DNA from: Sphingomonas desiccabilis
Lineage (GTDB): Bacteria; Pseudomonadota; Alphaproteobacteria; Sphingomonadales; Sphingomonadaceae
Assembly: GCF_004135605.1 (NCBI RefSeq)
Contig: NZ_SDPT01000002.1
Location: 558,001 to 622,000, forward strand
Direction: 5' to 3'
Length of the DNA stretch: 64,000 nt
The position numbers and the translations under genes are program-made. Of this stretch, positions 54,876 to 63,875 are shown piece after piece (position 1 is the stretch's first letter; every line of letters starts with the position of its first letter). The notes below the pieces were generated by a model. It saw nothing but the letters and a program-made list of their open reading frames with translations. It ran no database searches and was not told the origin of the DNA.

Positions 54876-56266
54876 CGACTCTGCGGCTCTTTGGCAGGTG
54901 CATTGCTTCCGCCCAACAGCCGGCTCACGGTCATCACCAGGATTGGGATGGCCACGGCGATATAGGCGTTGTCGATGCCTCCGGGGTTCCCGGCCAGGAA
55001 CCAGCCGATGACGCCCACCAGCGACAGCCCGATGCTCGCCATCGCGGCACGCGGAGACCCGAAGCGTGGCGCGAAGAAGGCCAGCAGGACCAGCACCGCA
55101 AGTGAGGCGCGCAGCGACTTGGCAAGGAAGGTGACGCTCAGCACTTCGGTGGAAAGAATGGCCAGCGGGATCGGCAGCAGGCCGGCGACGATGGTGGCCC
55201 AGCGGATGAAGCGCAGCGAAGCGGGATCGTCCCCGGTTCGCCCGCTGATCGGCAGGTAGAAGTCCTTGTAGACCAGCGTGGCTGCACCGATGCTGAGGGC
55301 CGAGATGGTCCCGAACAAGGATGCCGCCAGCCCTGCGACAACGATGGTGGCCGGCAGTGCCTGCATGTCTGCGATCAACGACGGAAAGGATTGGGTCGCC
55401 TTGATGCCGGGATACAGGATCTGGCAGACCATTCCGATCATCGCGGCAAGGATGCCGAACGGGATTAAGAGCAGCGCTGAATAGAAGCTTGCGCGCTTTG
55501 CGGTCGCCTCGTCGGGAACGGCATTGATCGCCTGCACCACATATTGGGTGGCAAACACCGCGCCGATCCCTGCGACCAACCACGCGCAGATCTGCGCCCA
55601 GCCGACCGTGTCCACCGCCAGCATCTCCGGCGGCAGCTGTGCCTGCAGTTCGCCGACGCCCCCGATCTGATGGATCGCGAAAACGAGTGCGATGATGACG
55701 CCGATATATTTTACGATGGCGTGGATGACATTGGTGTAGATCACGGAACTCATGCCGCCGAGGCTGACGTAAAGGACGCCGGCGGCGGCGGTAATGCAGA
55801 TTGCGGTGGAGCGGCCGATGCCGAAGAGCGGCGCCACGATCGCCCCGCCGCTCGTGTACGTCGAGATTGCCACGATCTGCAGCGCGAAGATCATGATGAC
55901 GGATGTCGCGAGCTTGACGTTGCGGCCGTACGTCCGCGCCAGCGCCCCCGAGATGGTGTTCTCCCCAATTGCCTTGAAGCGGGAGGCCAGGAGCCAGGAA
56001 TAGAGGACAAAGCCGATGCCAAGCGCCGCGACGTTCCACGCCGCCGACACGCCGACGCGATAGGCAGCTTCCGCCGTGCCGACGCTGGCGGCCGTTCCGA
56101 TGAACTCGCTCATCAGGAGGAAGCCGATCAGCAACGCCGGATAGGTAGTCCCGCCCGAAGAGAATTTCTGTGCGCTGTTCGCGTTCCGCCGCGCCGAGTA
56201 GCTGACGAAGGCCAGCACCACCATGTAGAGAACCGTGCCGATCACGATCGTGATCTCGTTGCCCAT
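54872..56266 (-). CDS. sodium:solute symporter (SSS family)
   Basis: The 464-residue protein has about 13 membrane helices. It starts MGNEITIVIGTVLYMVVLAFVSYSARRNANSAQKF and has the SSS signatures GFLLMSEFIGTAASVGTAEAAY and GVLYVSLGGMSSVIYTNVIHAIVKYIG. It would import a small organic anion with sodium, possibly the island's growth substrate. GAGGAAG precedes ATG 56266. It is transcribed alone, and convergent overlapping stop codons separate it from the hydrolase. Confidence 0.92.
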   Translation of the reverse strand: MGNEITIVIGTVLYMVVLAFVSYSARRNANSAQKFSSGGTTYPALLIGFLLMSEFIGTAASVGTAEAAYRVGVSAAWNVAALGIGFVLYSWLLASRFKAIGENTISGALARTYGRNVKLATSVIMIFALQIVAISTYTSGGAIVAPLFGIGRSTAICITAAAGVLYVSLGGMSSVIYTNVIHAIVKYIGVIIALVFAIHQIGGVGELQAQLPPEMLAVDTVGWAQICAWLVAGIGAVFATQYVVQAINAVPDEATAKRASFYSALLLIPFGILAAMIGMVCQILYPGIKATQSFPSLIADMQALPATIVVAGLAASLFGTISALSIGAATLVYKDFYLPISGRTGDDPASLRFIRWATIVAGLLPIPLAILSTEVLSVTFLAKSLRASLAVLVLLAFFAPRFGSPRAAMASIGLSLVGVIGWFLAGNPGGIDNAYIAVAIPILVMTVSRLLGGSNAPAKEPQSR

Positions 56267-56333
56267 CGGACTTCCTCTCGTTTCGACCTTGTGCCGGCCG
56301 TTACGGATCAACTGATTTCATCAGCAAGCCGAT

Positions 56334-56369
56334 AGCAAATAACGATTGCTTATGGTGCGCATCACACGG
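56334..56369 (-). promoter_or_regulatory. symporter promoter motif shared with the SDR operon
   Basis: AATAA (56338) and ATCACACGG (56361-56369) are 23 bases apart, as upstream of the SDR operon, and sit about 95 bases upstream of the start codon in both cases. An inverted repeat AGCAA-N7-TTGCT (56334-56350) overlaps it. Confidence 0.45.
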
Positions 56370-56589
56370 GCGTGACCGGTCCGTGTTTTCCGTTCCAAAG
56401 AGGGCACGGTGAACCTACCTAGTAGCTCGTCAGACAAATCCCCTGCTCGGTCGATGTGTTTGCTAAACCGCTGCTCCTTTAGCACCAGGTACTGGCGAGC
56501 CCTACGGTGCAGTGCCCCAACCCATGACAAATGTATGAATTTGTCACGAGATCAGGCGGCACGTGCGGGCCGCTATCATGCTACCTTCC
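56370..56589. other. gene-free stretch upstream of the symporter
   Basis: No gene is seen. Apart from the shared motif just before it, it holds only the inverted repeat at 56525-56546. GC content drops here relative to the island, marking its edge. Confidence 0.5.
56525..56546. repeat. inverted repeat TGACAAA-N8-TTTGTCA
   Basis: A perfect 7+7 inverted repeat with an 8-base AT-rich spacer lies in the gap at the edge of the island, 44 bases after the stop of the next minus-strand gene. No T-tract supports a terminator; it may be a regulator or recombination site. Confidence 0.4.
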
Positions 56590-57381
56590 TCAGTTTGCAT
56601 TCCGCCATGCTTCGAGAGTGTTGGCGAATTCTGTGTCGTCGGCCGGCGCGAGTAGTGCGCTGGTGTTATCGCTGAGGCGTGTAACCAGCATGTGATCCGG
56701 CTTGCACGCGAAGACGATGCTGGGCAGACCATCGTTGTTGCTGAAGCTGAGCCCCGCGCCAACCGGTTCTCCGTACAAGGTCTGTCCCATCCCGTTACCG
56801 TTACGAACCTGATACTCAAACCACAGCGTTGCTTGGGTACCATTGACGCTGGCGAGTAGCCCGTCCGGGCTTACCCACTTTCCCTCACACATTCGGAAGG
56901 TGGACGGCACGGCCGCCGCATCCCCGCTTTCCTCGGTTGTCGATTGATCGAGCCGGTCGTCCTCTACCACGGGTTCGCTGGTGTCCCGGCTTATGGTCTC
57001 GTCGTCAGGCACGGTCACCCGCTTGGCGGTCGCCACCCACTTACCGTCACGTAGCTCGCTAGTGACCTGCACCGCGTTTGACCGAGAAGTGTTTGGAGTG
57101 GAGGTGCTTATGCGGGGGGTGAGGAACACACCCAAGCCTCCCGCTGCGACGACGAGCCCGAAGATGGTCAGCGCAACCGCACGGGGATGCGCCTCGCGCT
57201 CCTTCGTCTGTTCATGCAGGTAATCCCGTAGGGCGTCGCGGCGGATGCGTTCCTCAGCGTCGCTCGACGCGTGGTAGTGATAATGTCGCGCGCCATCGTC
57301 GTTCTCCACGTTGCGGCCGACATCCCCTGGATGGTCGGAGTTGGTGAGGCGACGGGGGTTTTCAGGCGGTAGAATCTTCAT
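56590..57381 (-). CDS. single-span membrane protein of unknown function
   Basis: The 263-residue protein has a charged cytoplasmic N-terminus (including HYHYHASSDAEERIRRDALRDYLHEQTKEREA), one membrane helix (AVALTIFGLVVAAGGLGVFL) and a periplasmic part with Ser/Thr/Glu-rich linker. Its C-terminal domain (FRMCEGKWVSPDGLLASVNG, IVFACKPDHMLVTRLSDN) has two Cys residues that could form a disulfide. No family recognised. Codon usage is less biased than in the core genes, suggesting acquired DNA. GAGG precedes ATG 57381. Confidence 0.65.
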   Translation of the reverse strand: MKILPPENPRRLTNSDHPGDVGRNVENDDGARHYHYHASSDAEERIRRDALRDYLHEQTKEREAHPRAVALTIFGLVVAAGGLGVFLTPRISTSTPNTSRSNAVQVTSELRDGKWVATAKRVTVPDDETISRDTSEPVVEDDRLDQSTTEESGDAAAVPSTFRMCEGKWVSPDGLLASVNGTQATLWFEYQVRNGNGMGQTLYGEPVGAGLSFSNNDGLPSIVFACKPDHMLVTRLSDNTSALLAPADDTEFANTLEAWRNAN

Positions 57382-57497
57382 GAGAGCCTCTGTGCTATGC
57401 ACGCTGATTGTTTGGGAGCGCTGGCCGCAAGCGTTGCCGGTCTGGCCGACCTGTCGGGGCAGTGGGTGGGCGCAGCTCTCTGAGCTGGCCGCTCAGA

Positions 57498-58040
57498 TTA
57501 GCGGGTGAAGCAGCCCAGCATGCCGACCGGCACGCCGTTGCGCGTGCGGCGGCCCCAAACCCCACCGGCCGCCTGGCAGGCGCGTTGGCGGCGTCGATTT
57601 TCAGCTTCGGTCTGGGCCGCTGCCTTTGCGAAGAGCCTGAGCACCTGGACGTTTCGGCGCTGTTCCGCTGCATATTCTTCTGGATGGGTCCTGATCCACT
57701 CCGCGCGCTCAACAGCGGCTTGCCGCTCCTGCGCCTCTCGTTGCGCGAGGCGCACCTGCTCGATCTGCGTGGCACGAGCGCTGACTACCTTTGAGAGGTG
57801 CGCGTGTAGATGACCTTCGATTGGCCGAGCGCTGGCATCTGTGTCGCCGACATGATCGAAGACCCAACCTGTTTCCCGCTTCTCAAGCACGCCCGCCAGC
57901 GGCACACGTAGAGCAGGTGCTTCAGCGTCGGTCGGTTCCTGCTTCGGCAGGGTGAGGGTCACGTCGAAGTTGCACTGACCTTTATAGGCGTTGCCGCTCC
58001 AGCCTTTATAGTCGAGCGATACGGCGGTGATTTGCGACAA
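57498..58040 (-). CDS. uncharacterised protein, start unclear or 5'-truncated
   Basis: The frame is open on the minus strand from an upstream stop at about 58094 to TGA 57498. No ATG or GTG occurs in its N-terminal part; TTG 58040 is the only usable start, giving about 180 residues. Sequence upstream (ELDPRDTAALEL) also reads as plausible protein. So the true start may be lost. A beta-rich N-terminal domain (KGWSGNAYKGQCNFDVTLTL) precedes a long charged helix, and the end has a small Cys-Gly motif (CQAAGGVWGRRTRNGVPVGMLGCF). Function unknown. Confidence 0.5.
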   Translation of the reverse strand: MSQITAVSLDYKGWSGNAYKGQCNFDVTLTLPKQEPTDAEAPALRVPLAGVLEKRETGWVFDHVGDTDASARPIEGHLHAHLSKVVSARATQIEQVRLAQREAQERQAAVERAEWIRTHPEEYAAEQRRNVQVLRLFAKAAAQTEAENRRRQRACQAAGGVWGRRTRNGVPVGMLGCFTR

Positions 58041-58185
58041 CTCGAGCGCAGCAGTGTCGCGGGGGTCGAGTTCCCCTTCACTGGTGGTGTTCTAATGGCC
58101 AATGGGCATGGATCGAACGTCGCACGGGTTTGCCACTCGCATCCGCCATCGTCGATGAACTCGAGGCAATTGCGGCATCAAAACG

Positions 58186-59382
58186 GTGATCATCGCAGGG
58201 GCCAATGCGGCGTGGCGCTGGCTCGCCACACGGTGCTTCACGATTGGTCAGTTACTCTGGCCATGGCTGGAAAAGCTGACGCCGGAGCAAGAGAATACTC
58301 TCGAGTATAATCTGAAGAGAGATGAGGCGCGGATCGGTGCGCTAGACTTCGGCAAGGATGGCGATGCGGCGCTTGAGGAGGCCCGCCGCCTCGCCGACAG
58401 CGAGGCGGAACGCCGCCGCGGCACCGACCAGAAGGCGGCAACCTATCTCCCGCTCGTTGCCGCACTAATCCCCCTGGTCCTGACGCTGGTGAGTGCGCTG
58501 TGGGAGAAGAAAGCGGGCAGCGCGCCGATCTGGCTCAACATGCTGCTACTCGGTCCTGCGGTCGCCTATATCGCCAGCGCTGGTCACTGGGCGTTCCGGG
58601 AACTGAAGGTCGGCGTCTCGCACGAACCCGGGCTAACCGATTTCGAGAAGGCCTGGGGCGTCCCCCATCCGAGTCAGACCTTGGCGCGCCGCCTGTTGCT
58701 CCACACGCGGCGCAACCGCGACGGGGTCAATTGGAAGGTCACCTGCATCAAGATGGCGCACGAGTATCTGTTGCGAGCCTTCCTAACATTTTCACTGCTG
58801 CTGATCGTGAATATCGGGTGGTATCTCGCCAGACCGTTGATCCAGGCTTGGCTGTCCGCGCCCGGTCCGGTTTTGACGACCCCAAGGCAGGCGATTGCTG
58901 CCGTCGCCCAGGTCGATAGCCTCGCTGCTCAGCTTCGGACGACCGAGGCTCGGACCGTACTCGATAATGACTGTCAGAGACGGACGGACGGCCGTGCTGC
59001 GCTGACCTTCGCACCGGGCGTCGTCACTACATCCGCGAAAATCCCTTCGATCCTTCGGCCCGCGAAGGGGGAGACCGGGGCCGCGCAAGACATCCGTCTA
59101 GATTGTGCGGGCAAAGCGGTTGGTCTGGTGCGTGCCTGGTTCATCCCGATGCGATTGGCTGGTTTGAAGCGGTCGCCTGGCTTGCCTGATCCGCTCGCAG
59201 TTTCGGCGACTAACACAGTCGTCTCAATCACGAGGAATTGGCCGCCGACAGGCACCAAAAATGATCCGGCCAAATTGCCCGCCACGCTGCTCCAACAGGC
59301 GGGCTTGCGGCGCGACGGTAAAGGCCGGCCAATCGTGTGGGCCATCACCGCAGTCGGCCCAGGTGCTGTTACGAACCCGTAA
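58186..59382 (+). CDS. multi-span membrane protein of unknown function
   Basis: The about 398-residue protein starts at GTG 58186 without a clear ribosome site. It has a charged helix (EENTLEYNLKRDEARIGALD, RRLADSEAERRRGTDQKAA) leading into two helices (YLPLVAALIPLVLTLVSALW, IWLNMLLLGPAVAYIASAGHWAF) and a third near LLRAFLTFSLLLIVNIGWYL. A soluble C-terminal domain of about 170 residues follows. The coil-then-paired-helix layout recalls small pore-like membrane effectors, but no family can be named and no partner gene is seen. Function unknown. Confidence 0.65.
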   Translation: MIIAGANAAWRWLATRCFTIGQLLWPWLEKLTPEQENTLEYNLKRDEARIGALDFGKDGDAALEEARRLADSEAERRRGTDQKAATYLPLVAALIPLVLTLVSALWEKKAGSAPIWLNMLLLGPAVAYIASAGHWAFRELKVGVSHEPGLTDFEKAWGVPHPSQTLARRLLLHTRRNRDGVNWKVTCIKMAHEYLLRAFLTFSLLLIVNIGWYLARPLIQAWLSAPGPVLTTPRQAIAAVAQVDSLAAQLRTTEARTVLDNDCQRRTDGRAALTFAPGVVTTSAKIPSILRPAKGETGAAQDIRLDCAGKAVGLVRAWFIPMRLAGLKRSPGLPDPLAVSATNTVVSITRNWPPTGTKNDPAKLPATLLQQAGLRRDGKGRPIVWAITAVGPGAVTNP

Positions 59383-59455
59383 GTCTCATAGATTATTCGC
59401 CTGAACGAACGGCGGGTTTCGGAGAACGTCTCAACGGCACTGAATGACCGAATGT

Positions 59456-60388
59456 GGGTCTAATCGGGCAATTCATGGACCCCTACCATGCGTCAACCCA
59501 TCGCGAAGCGATGCTCCGGGAGGATGTCGAGGAGGTAGAAGGCGCGCCGCGGGTCTCCCGCAGGACCGTGATGATCATTCAAACGCCGCAAGCCGCGATG
59601 GGCGCGGCGGAGAAGAAGGCCGTTGGGCACCGGTCGTAGCGGGTGGCAACGCGACGCCAGTCCTTCAGGCGCCCGAACATGATCTCGATGCGGCTGCGGC
59701 GCCTGTAGCGGCGCTTGTCGTACCTGACGGGCTCGAGCCGAGATTTACGACCTGGAATGCAGGGCTGGATGCCCTTCGCCTGCAAGGCATCCCTGAACCA
59801 GTCGACGTCATAGCCGCGGTCGCCGAGCAGCCACTGCGCCTTTGGCAGATCATCCAGCAGAGCTGCCGCGCCGGCATAGTCGCTGACCTGCCCGGCGGCC
59901 ATAAAGAAGCTGAAGGGGCGGCCGTTCGCATCGGCGACAGCGTGAAGCTTGGTGTTCATGCCGCCTTTGGTGCGTCCGATCAGTCGCACGAGACCCCCTT
60001 TTTAACCCGCAGGCTCGATGCCGCGCGGTGTGCCTTCAGGTAGGTTGCGTCGATCATGACTGTCTTCGGCTCGGCATCGGCCGCAGCCAGCCCCTCCATC
60101 ATCCGCGCGAATACGCCTCTCTCGCCTCACCGCTTCCAGCGGTTGTACAGCGTCTCGTGCGGACCATAGTCCTTCGGCGCATCGCGCCATCGCAGCCCAC
60201 TGCGCTTGACGAAAACGATGCCGCTCAGCACCCGCTGGCCATCAACCCGCGGCTTGCCGTGGCTCTTGGGAAAGTACGGGCGGAGCCGCGCCATCTGCTC
60301 ATCTGTCAGCCAAGACAGGCCGCTCATGCCCAGTCTCCTCGCGGAGCCTGGATCAGATCGCGCCTCTCACATCAATGGGTCCTGACCC
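59456..60388 (-). mobile_element. IS5-family insertion sequence, degenerate
   Basis: The element carries an IS427-like transposase on the minus strand. Proposed ends are GGGTC at 59456-59460 and its complement GACCC at 60384-60388; the ends resemble each other only loosely (ATGAATTG and ATCAATGG precede the terminal GACCC). I could not find a clear target-site duplication, so the limits may be off by tens of bases. A mutated transposase suggests an old, immobile copy. Confidence 0.55.
59579..60327 (-). pseudogene. IS5-type transposase with nonsense codon
   Basis: The first frame gives MSGLSWLTDEQMARLRPYFP... to LYNRWKR, then TGA at 60127-60129, after which the same frame continues as GERGVFARMMEGLAAADAEP...LKAHRAASSLRVKKG. 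A slippery A-run (AAAAAGGGGG, about 59995-60004) then allows a -1 shift into RLIGRTKGGMNTKLHAVADANGRP and the DDE region ending IEIMFGRLKDWRRVATRYD. The -1 shift is normal for IS427-type elements; the TGA (in place of Trp-Ser) is not and should block full-length transposase. Confidence 0.8.
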
Positions 60389-60993
60389 TAGGCGTAAGAT
60401 AGTTAAACCTGCCGTTGGGCTGCACCACGCCTCAGTCAGCAGCCGCCGACTTATCGGCCGTCGGAGATCGCGCCGCCTTTCCTGATAGGGGTCCTACGTT
60501 CATACGGTCAGACAGCTCGCAGCGAATAGGTCGTTCAGGGCAAGCAGTTCCTCGTTTCGCCAGCGGCGGGTACCGGCGCACCCGGCCATTCGGTGCATGG
60601 TCTCCCGCTAACCGTGAGCCGGTCTCCTGCCACGGACGCATTGCAAGACCGATAGCTCGCCGGTCGAATGGATCGGCCAAAGAACGGGTAAGCTGATCTT
60701 CGTCGATAACGAGTCAATTGGCTGTATGATCACGAGATCGCCATGCGCACCGGAGATGATCTCGGTGCTTGGCCACAGTTGCATTGGAAGTCGAAAAGGG
60801 CACTGCTGCTTAGCCAGTAGTTAACTCGCTCGTTACCAATTGCTTGCGCTTAGCTAGAGAATTCCCGTTGTGCCGTGCCGCCGACAAGGCACGTTGATGG
60901 TGCTCCGCTTCAAATAACCGGTTGTCGTGATTTCAATAACAAATTACCTTTCAGTCATAGCGGGAAAAACCCGCAGAACCTGGGAGAGCAAGG
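60389..60993. other. gene-free stretch between the IS remnant and the receptor
   Basis: Frames in these 605 bases are short, overlap on both strands and show no family resemblance. The final 100 bases are AT-richer (AATAACCGGTTGTCG...TTACC) and should contain the receptor promoter. A GGGAGAGCAAGG ribosome site ends it. Confidence 0.55.
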
Positions 60994-63858
60994 ATGCACG
61001 CCTATAAGGTGGGTTTGCTGATCGGAACCGTGTTGGCCGCAGTTCCAGCGTTAGCTCAAGATGGAACAAGGGCCGAGCAAGGGCTTCCAGCAACAACGCA
61101 AGACCAGCCTTCGCTTGCAGCGGAAGAGGGGCAGAACGGCGCCTCGGCAGGGGACATCGTGGTCACCGGCATCCGTAGCAGCCTTGCCAATTCAGCCCGC
61201 GTGAAACGCGAGGCGCAGCAGATCGTCGACAGCATTTCCGCTGAGGATGTTGGCAAGTTTCCGGATGCCAATGTCTCTGAATCGCTTCAGCGCATCACGG
61301 GCGTGGCGATCGACCGATCTGGTGGCGAAGGACAGTTTATCACGGTCCGCGGGCTGGGGCCGGAATTCAATACAGTTCTGGTTAATGGCCGCATCATGGC
61401 GACCGATAACCCGGGACGCGAGTTCTCGTTCGACGTGCTGTCTTCGAATATGATCCAGCGCACTGACGTATTCAAATCGAGCGTGCCAGACCTTCAGGAA
61501 GGCGGCATCGGGGCCACGGTCAACATCATCACCGCGCGGCCGCTGGACCAGCGTGAGGGGTTGCACTTCGCCGCGTCCGCCGGCGGCATCTATGACACGC
61601 TGAGCGAAAAGCTTGGCCCGGATGCCTCGGCTGTCGTGTCCTGGACCAATGCCGACAAGACGTTTGGTGCCGTTCTGTCGGGCGCCTACTCCAAGCGGAA
61701 GAACCAGGCCGATCAGATCGCGGTCGACGGTTGGATCAACGGCCGGCCGGACATCATCTCGATGGTCGATGGCGCCCCGAGCTTGGTGACCGGATCGGAT
61801 TCCCGATACCCGCGGGCCGGCAACGTGAACGTACCCCAGAGCCTCTACTACCAGCGCGTCCAGGAAACGCGCGAACGGATCAATGTCGCGGGGTCGGTGC
61901 AATATCGTCCTGCCGACAATCTGGAGATCACGGTAGACGGGATTTATTCAAAGTTCGATGTGTCGGGCGTCGTGCGTCGAATGGATAACTTCCTGGCCGC
62001 GCCGTATCTAGAGCCGACGTTCAACGACAATGGCACGGCGACCAGCCTCGGGATGATCGGTGCCGACTTCATTGCGCGCTACCCACAATTCCTGGAAGCT
62101 AACCGCGATCGACTTACCAACAACGGACTGAACGCGAAGATCGATCATGTCTACAACACCACGAACCGCCAGTCGGACAGCTATCAGGTCGGCGGAAACG
62201 TCAAATGGAACCCGGGCGAAGGTCTGGAGGTGCGGTTCGACGCGTCGCTGACCGGCGCAAACCGCAAGTCGCCGAACCGTTATCTCGTGATCGGGGCACT
62301 ACTGCCCTATAGCTATCAGTTCGACCTTGAAGGCGGCGCTGGGCTGCCGAGCGTGTCGTTCGACAACAACATCATCAACGATCCCGACCGGATGCGACTG
62401 CACTATATGGCGGTCGACCGGAACACGTCGCGCGATCGCGGGTCCGAATTCCATCTCGACACGAAGTTCGACGTTAACGACTCTGTGTTGCGGTCGGTGA
62501 TGATTGGCGGATCGTATACGCAGCGGCGCAAGACCAACCGGTCGTTCAACAACAGCGACTCCAATTGCACCTATTGCGGGTACCAAGTTCCGATCGAAGC
62601 CGGTCTGCTGAAGAACTACGAATGGGGCAGCCTGCTGGGAACCGGAGACAGCATTCCGCCATCCCTGTTCGAATTCGATGCCGATGCGATGCTCGCCTAT
62701 CTCAACGATCCGGCGACGCTGGCCATCCCGTCCAACGGCCGGACACCAGAGGAACAGGCTGCCTTCGCGCAGCGGGTGCTCGCTCTGCCGGGCGGACCGT
62801 TCGGGGTGCGCGAGCAGCTTCGCGGGACGGTCAACGTCCAGGAAAAGCTGACCGCCGGCTATATCAGCATGCAGTTTGGCGGTTCGAACTGGTCCGGCAA
62901 CGTCGGGGTTCGCGTGATCAAGACCGATGTGGTCTCGTCGGGTTTCAACACGCCGGTTACCAGCATCAACAACACGCCCGGCGACGATACGCTGCAATAT
63001 ACCTATGGTCCGGCAACGGCCGTCTCGGTGCGCAACAGCTATGTCAACGCGCTGCCTTCGGCCAACATCAAAATCAACATCACTGACAACTTCATTACGC
63101 GCGCCGCCTTCTCGCAGACGGTTACCCGGCCCACGCTGACCGACTTGGGCGTCAATAATGACTTTGGCGGGCGTATTTCCGTGCCGCAGTCGTCGGGCGG
63201 CAATCCGGGCCTGCTGCCGTTCAAGTCGACCAACTACGACCTGTCGGCCGAATGGTATCTTTCCCCGGTCAGCTATCTGAGTGTCGGCGCCTTCTACAAG
63301 GATCTGAGCAACTTCCTGGAGCTTCAGACGCTGCCGGTCGTTCGCTTTGGCCGAACATTCCAGGATACGCGCACCCGGAACGGTCAGACCGGTTATATCC
63401 GCGGCATCGAGGTTGGCGGGCAGTATGCGTTCGACTGGCTGCCGGGCTTGGCTTCGGGCTTCGGCGTTGCCGGAAACTATACCTATGTGAGCAGCAAGGT
63501 GGAGCGGGACCAGACGCTTGCCGACTATGATTGCGGGTATAACGGCCTCTCTCCGCACTCCGCGAACGGAAGCATTTTCTACGAGAAGTTCGGAATTTCA
63601 GCGCGGGCGTCGTATAATTGGCGTTCCGACTATCTGCGCTCGTGCCGATCGAGCCAGGGGCGCCCGCGCAATCGGTCATCTTATGGCCAGCTTGACTTCA
63701 ACCTCGGCTATGACGTGACCGAGAATGTCCAAGTGTATTTGCAGGGCGTGAACGTGTTGAATGAGAAGGTGGACGAATGGTCGGCCATTGAGGAGCGCTA
63801 CCTGCTGCTCGAGGAGACGGGCGCACGGTACAATTTCGGTGTTCGCGTGAGATTCTAA
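60994..63858 (+). CDS. TonB-dependent receptor (TIGR01782-like)
   Basis: The 954-residue receptor has a signal peptide (GLLIGTVLAAVPALAQ) and a TonB box (GDIVVTGIRSSLANSARVKR). Its plug has VGKFPDANVSESLQRITGVAIDRSGGEGQFITVRGLGPEFNTVLVNGR, a hallmark of the Xanthomonas-Caulobacter receptor group often tied to carbohydrates. The barrel ends LLLEETGARYNFGVRVRF with terminal Phe. It differs strongly from the first receptor in this window. The substrate is unknown and neighbouring genes give no hint within the window. Confidence 0.94.
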   Translation: MHAYKVGLLIGTVLAAVPALAQDGTRAEQGLPATTQDQPSLAAEEGQNGASAGDIVVTGIRSSLANSARVKREAQQIVDSISAEDVGKFPDANVSESLQRITGVAIDRSGGEGQFITVRGLGPEFNTVLVNGRIMATDNPGREFSFDVLSSNMIQRTDVFKSSVPDLQEGGIGATVNIITARPLDQREGLHFAASAGGIYDTLSEKLGPDASAVVSWTNADKTFGAVLSGAYSKRKNQADQIAVDGWINGRPDIISMVDGAPSLVTGSDSRYPRAGNVNVPQSLYYQRVQETRERINVAGSVQYRPADNLEITVDGIYSKFDVSGVVRRMDNFLAAPYLEPTFNDNGTATSLGMIGADFIARYPQFLEANRDRLTNNGLNAKIDHVYNTTNRQSDSYQVGGNVKWNPGEGLEVRFDASLTGANRKSPNRYLVIGALLPYSYQFDLEGGAGLPSVSFDNNIINDPDRMRLHYMAVDRNTSRDRGSEFHLDTKFDVNDSVLRSVMIGGSYTQRRKTNRSFNNSDSNCTYCGYQVPIEAGLLKNYEWGSLLGTGDSIPPSLFEFDADAMLAYLNDPATLAIPSNGRTPEEQAAFAQRVLALPGGPFGVREQLRGTVNVQEKLTAGYISMQFGGSNWSGNVGVRVIKTDVVSSGFNTPVTSINNTPGDDTLQYTYGPATAVSVRNSYVNALPSANIKINITDNFITRAAFSQTVTRPTLTDLGVNNDFGGRISVPQSSGGNPGLLPFKSTNYDLSAEWYLSPVSYLSVGAFYKDLSNFLELQTLPVVRFGRTFQDTRTRNGQTGYIRGIEVGGQYAFDWLPGLASGFGVAGNYTYVSSKVERDQTLADYDCGYNGLSPHSANGSIFYEKFGISARASYNWRSDYLRSCRSSQGRPRNRSSYGQLDFNLGYDVTENVQVYLQGVNVLNEKVDEWSAIEERYLLLEETGARYNFGVRVRF

Positions 63859-63875
63859 GGGGCCGATGCGTATGT

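Noticed and set aside
60432..60680. 82-codon minus-strand frame between IS remnant and receptor
   Set aside because: It overlaps frames in other phases of similar quality, has no ribosome site and no family resemblance.
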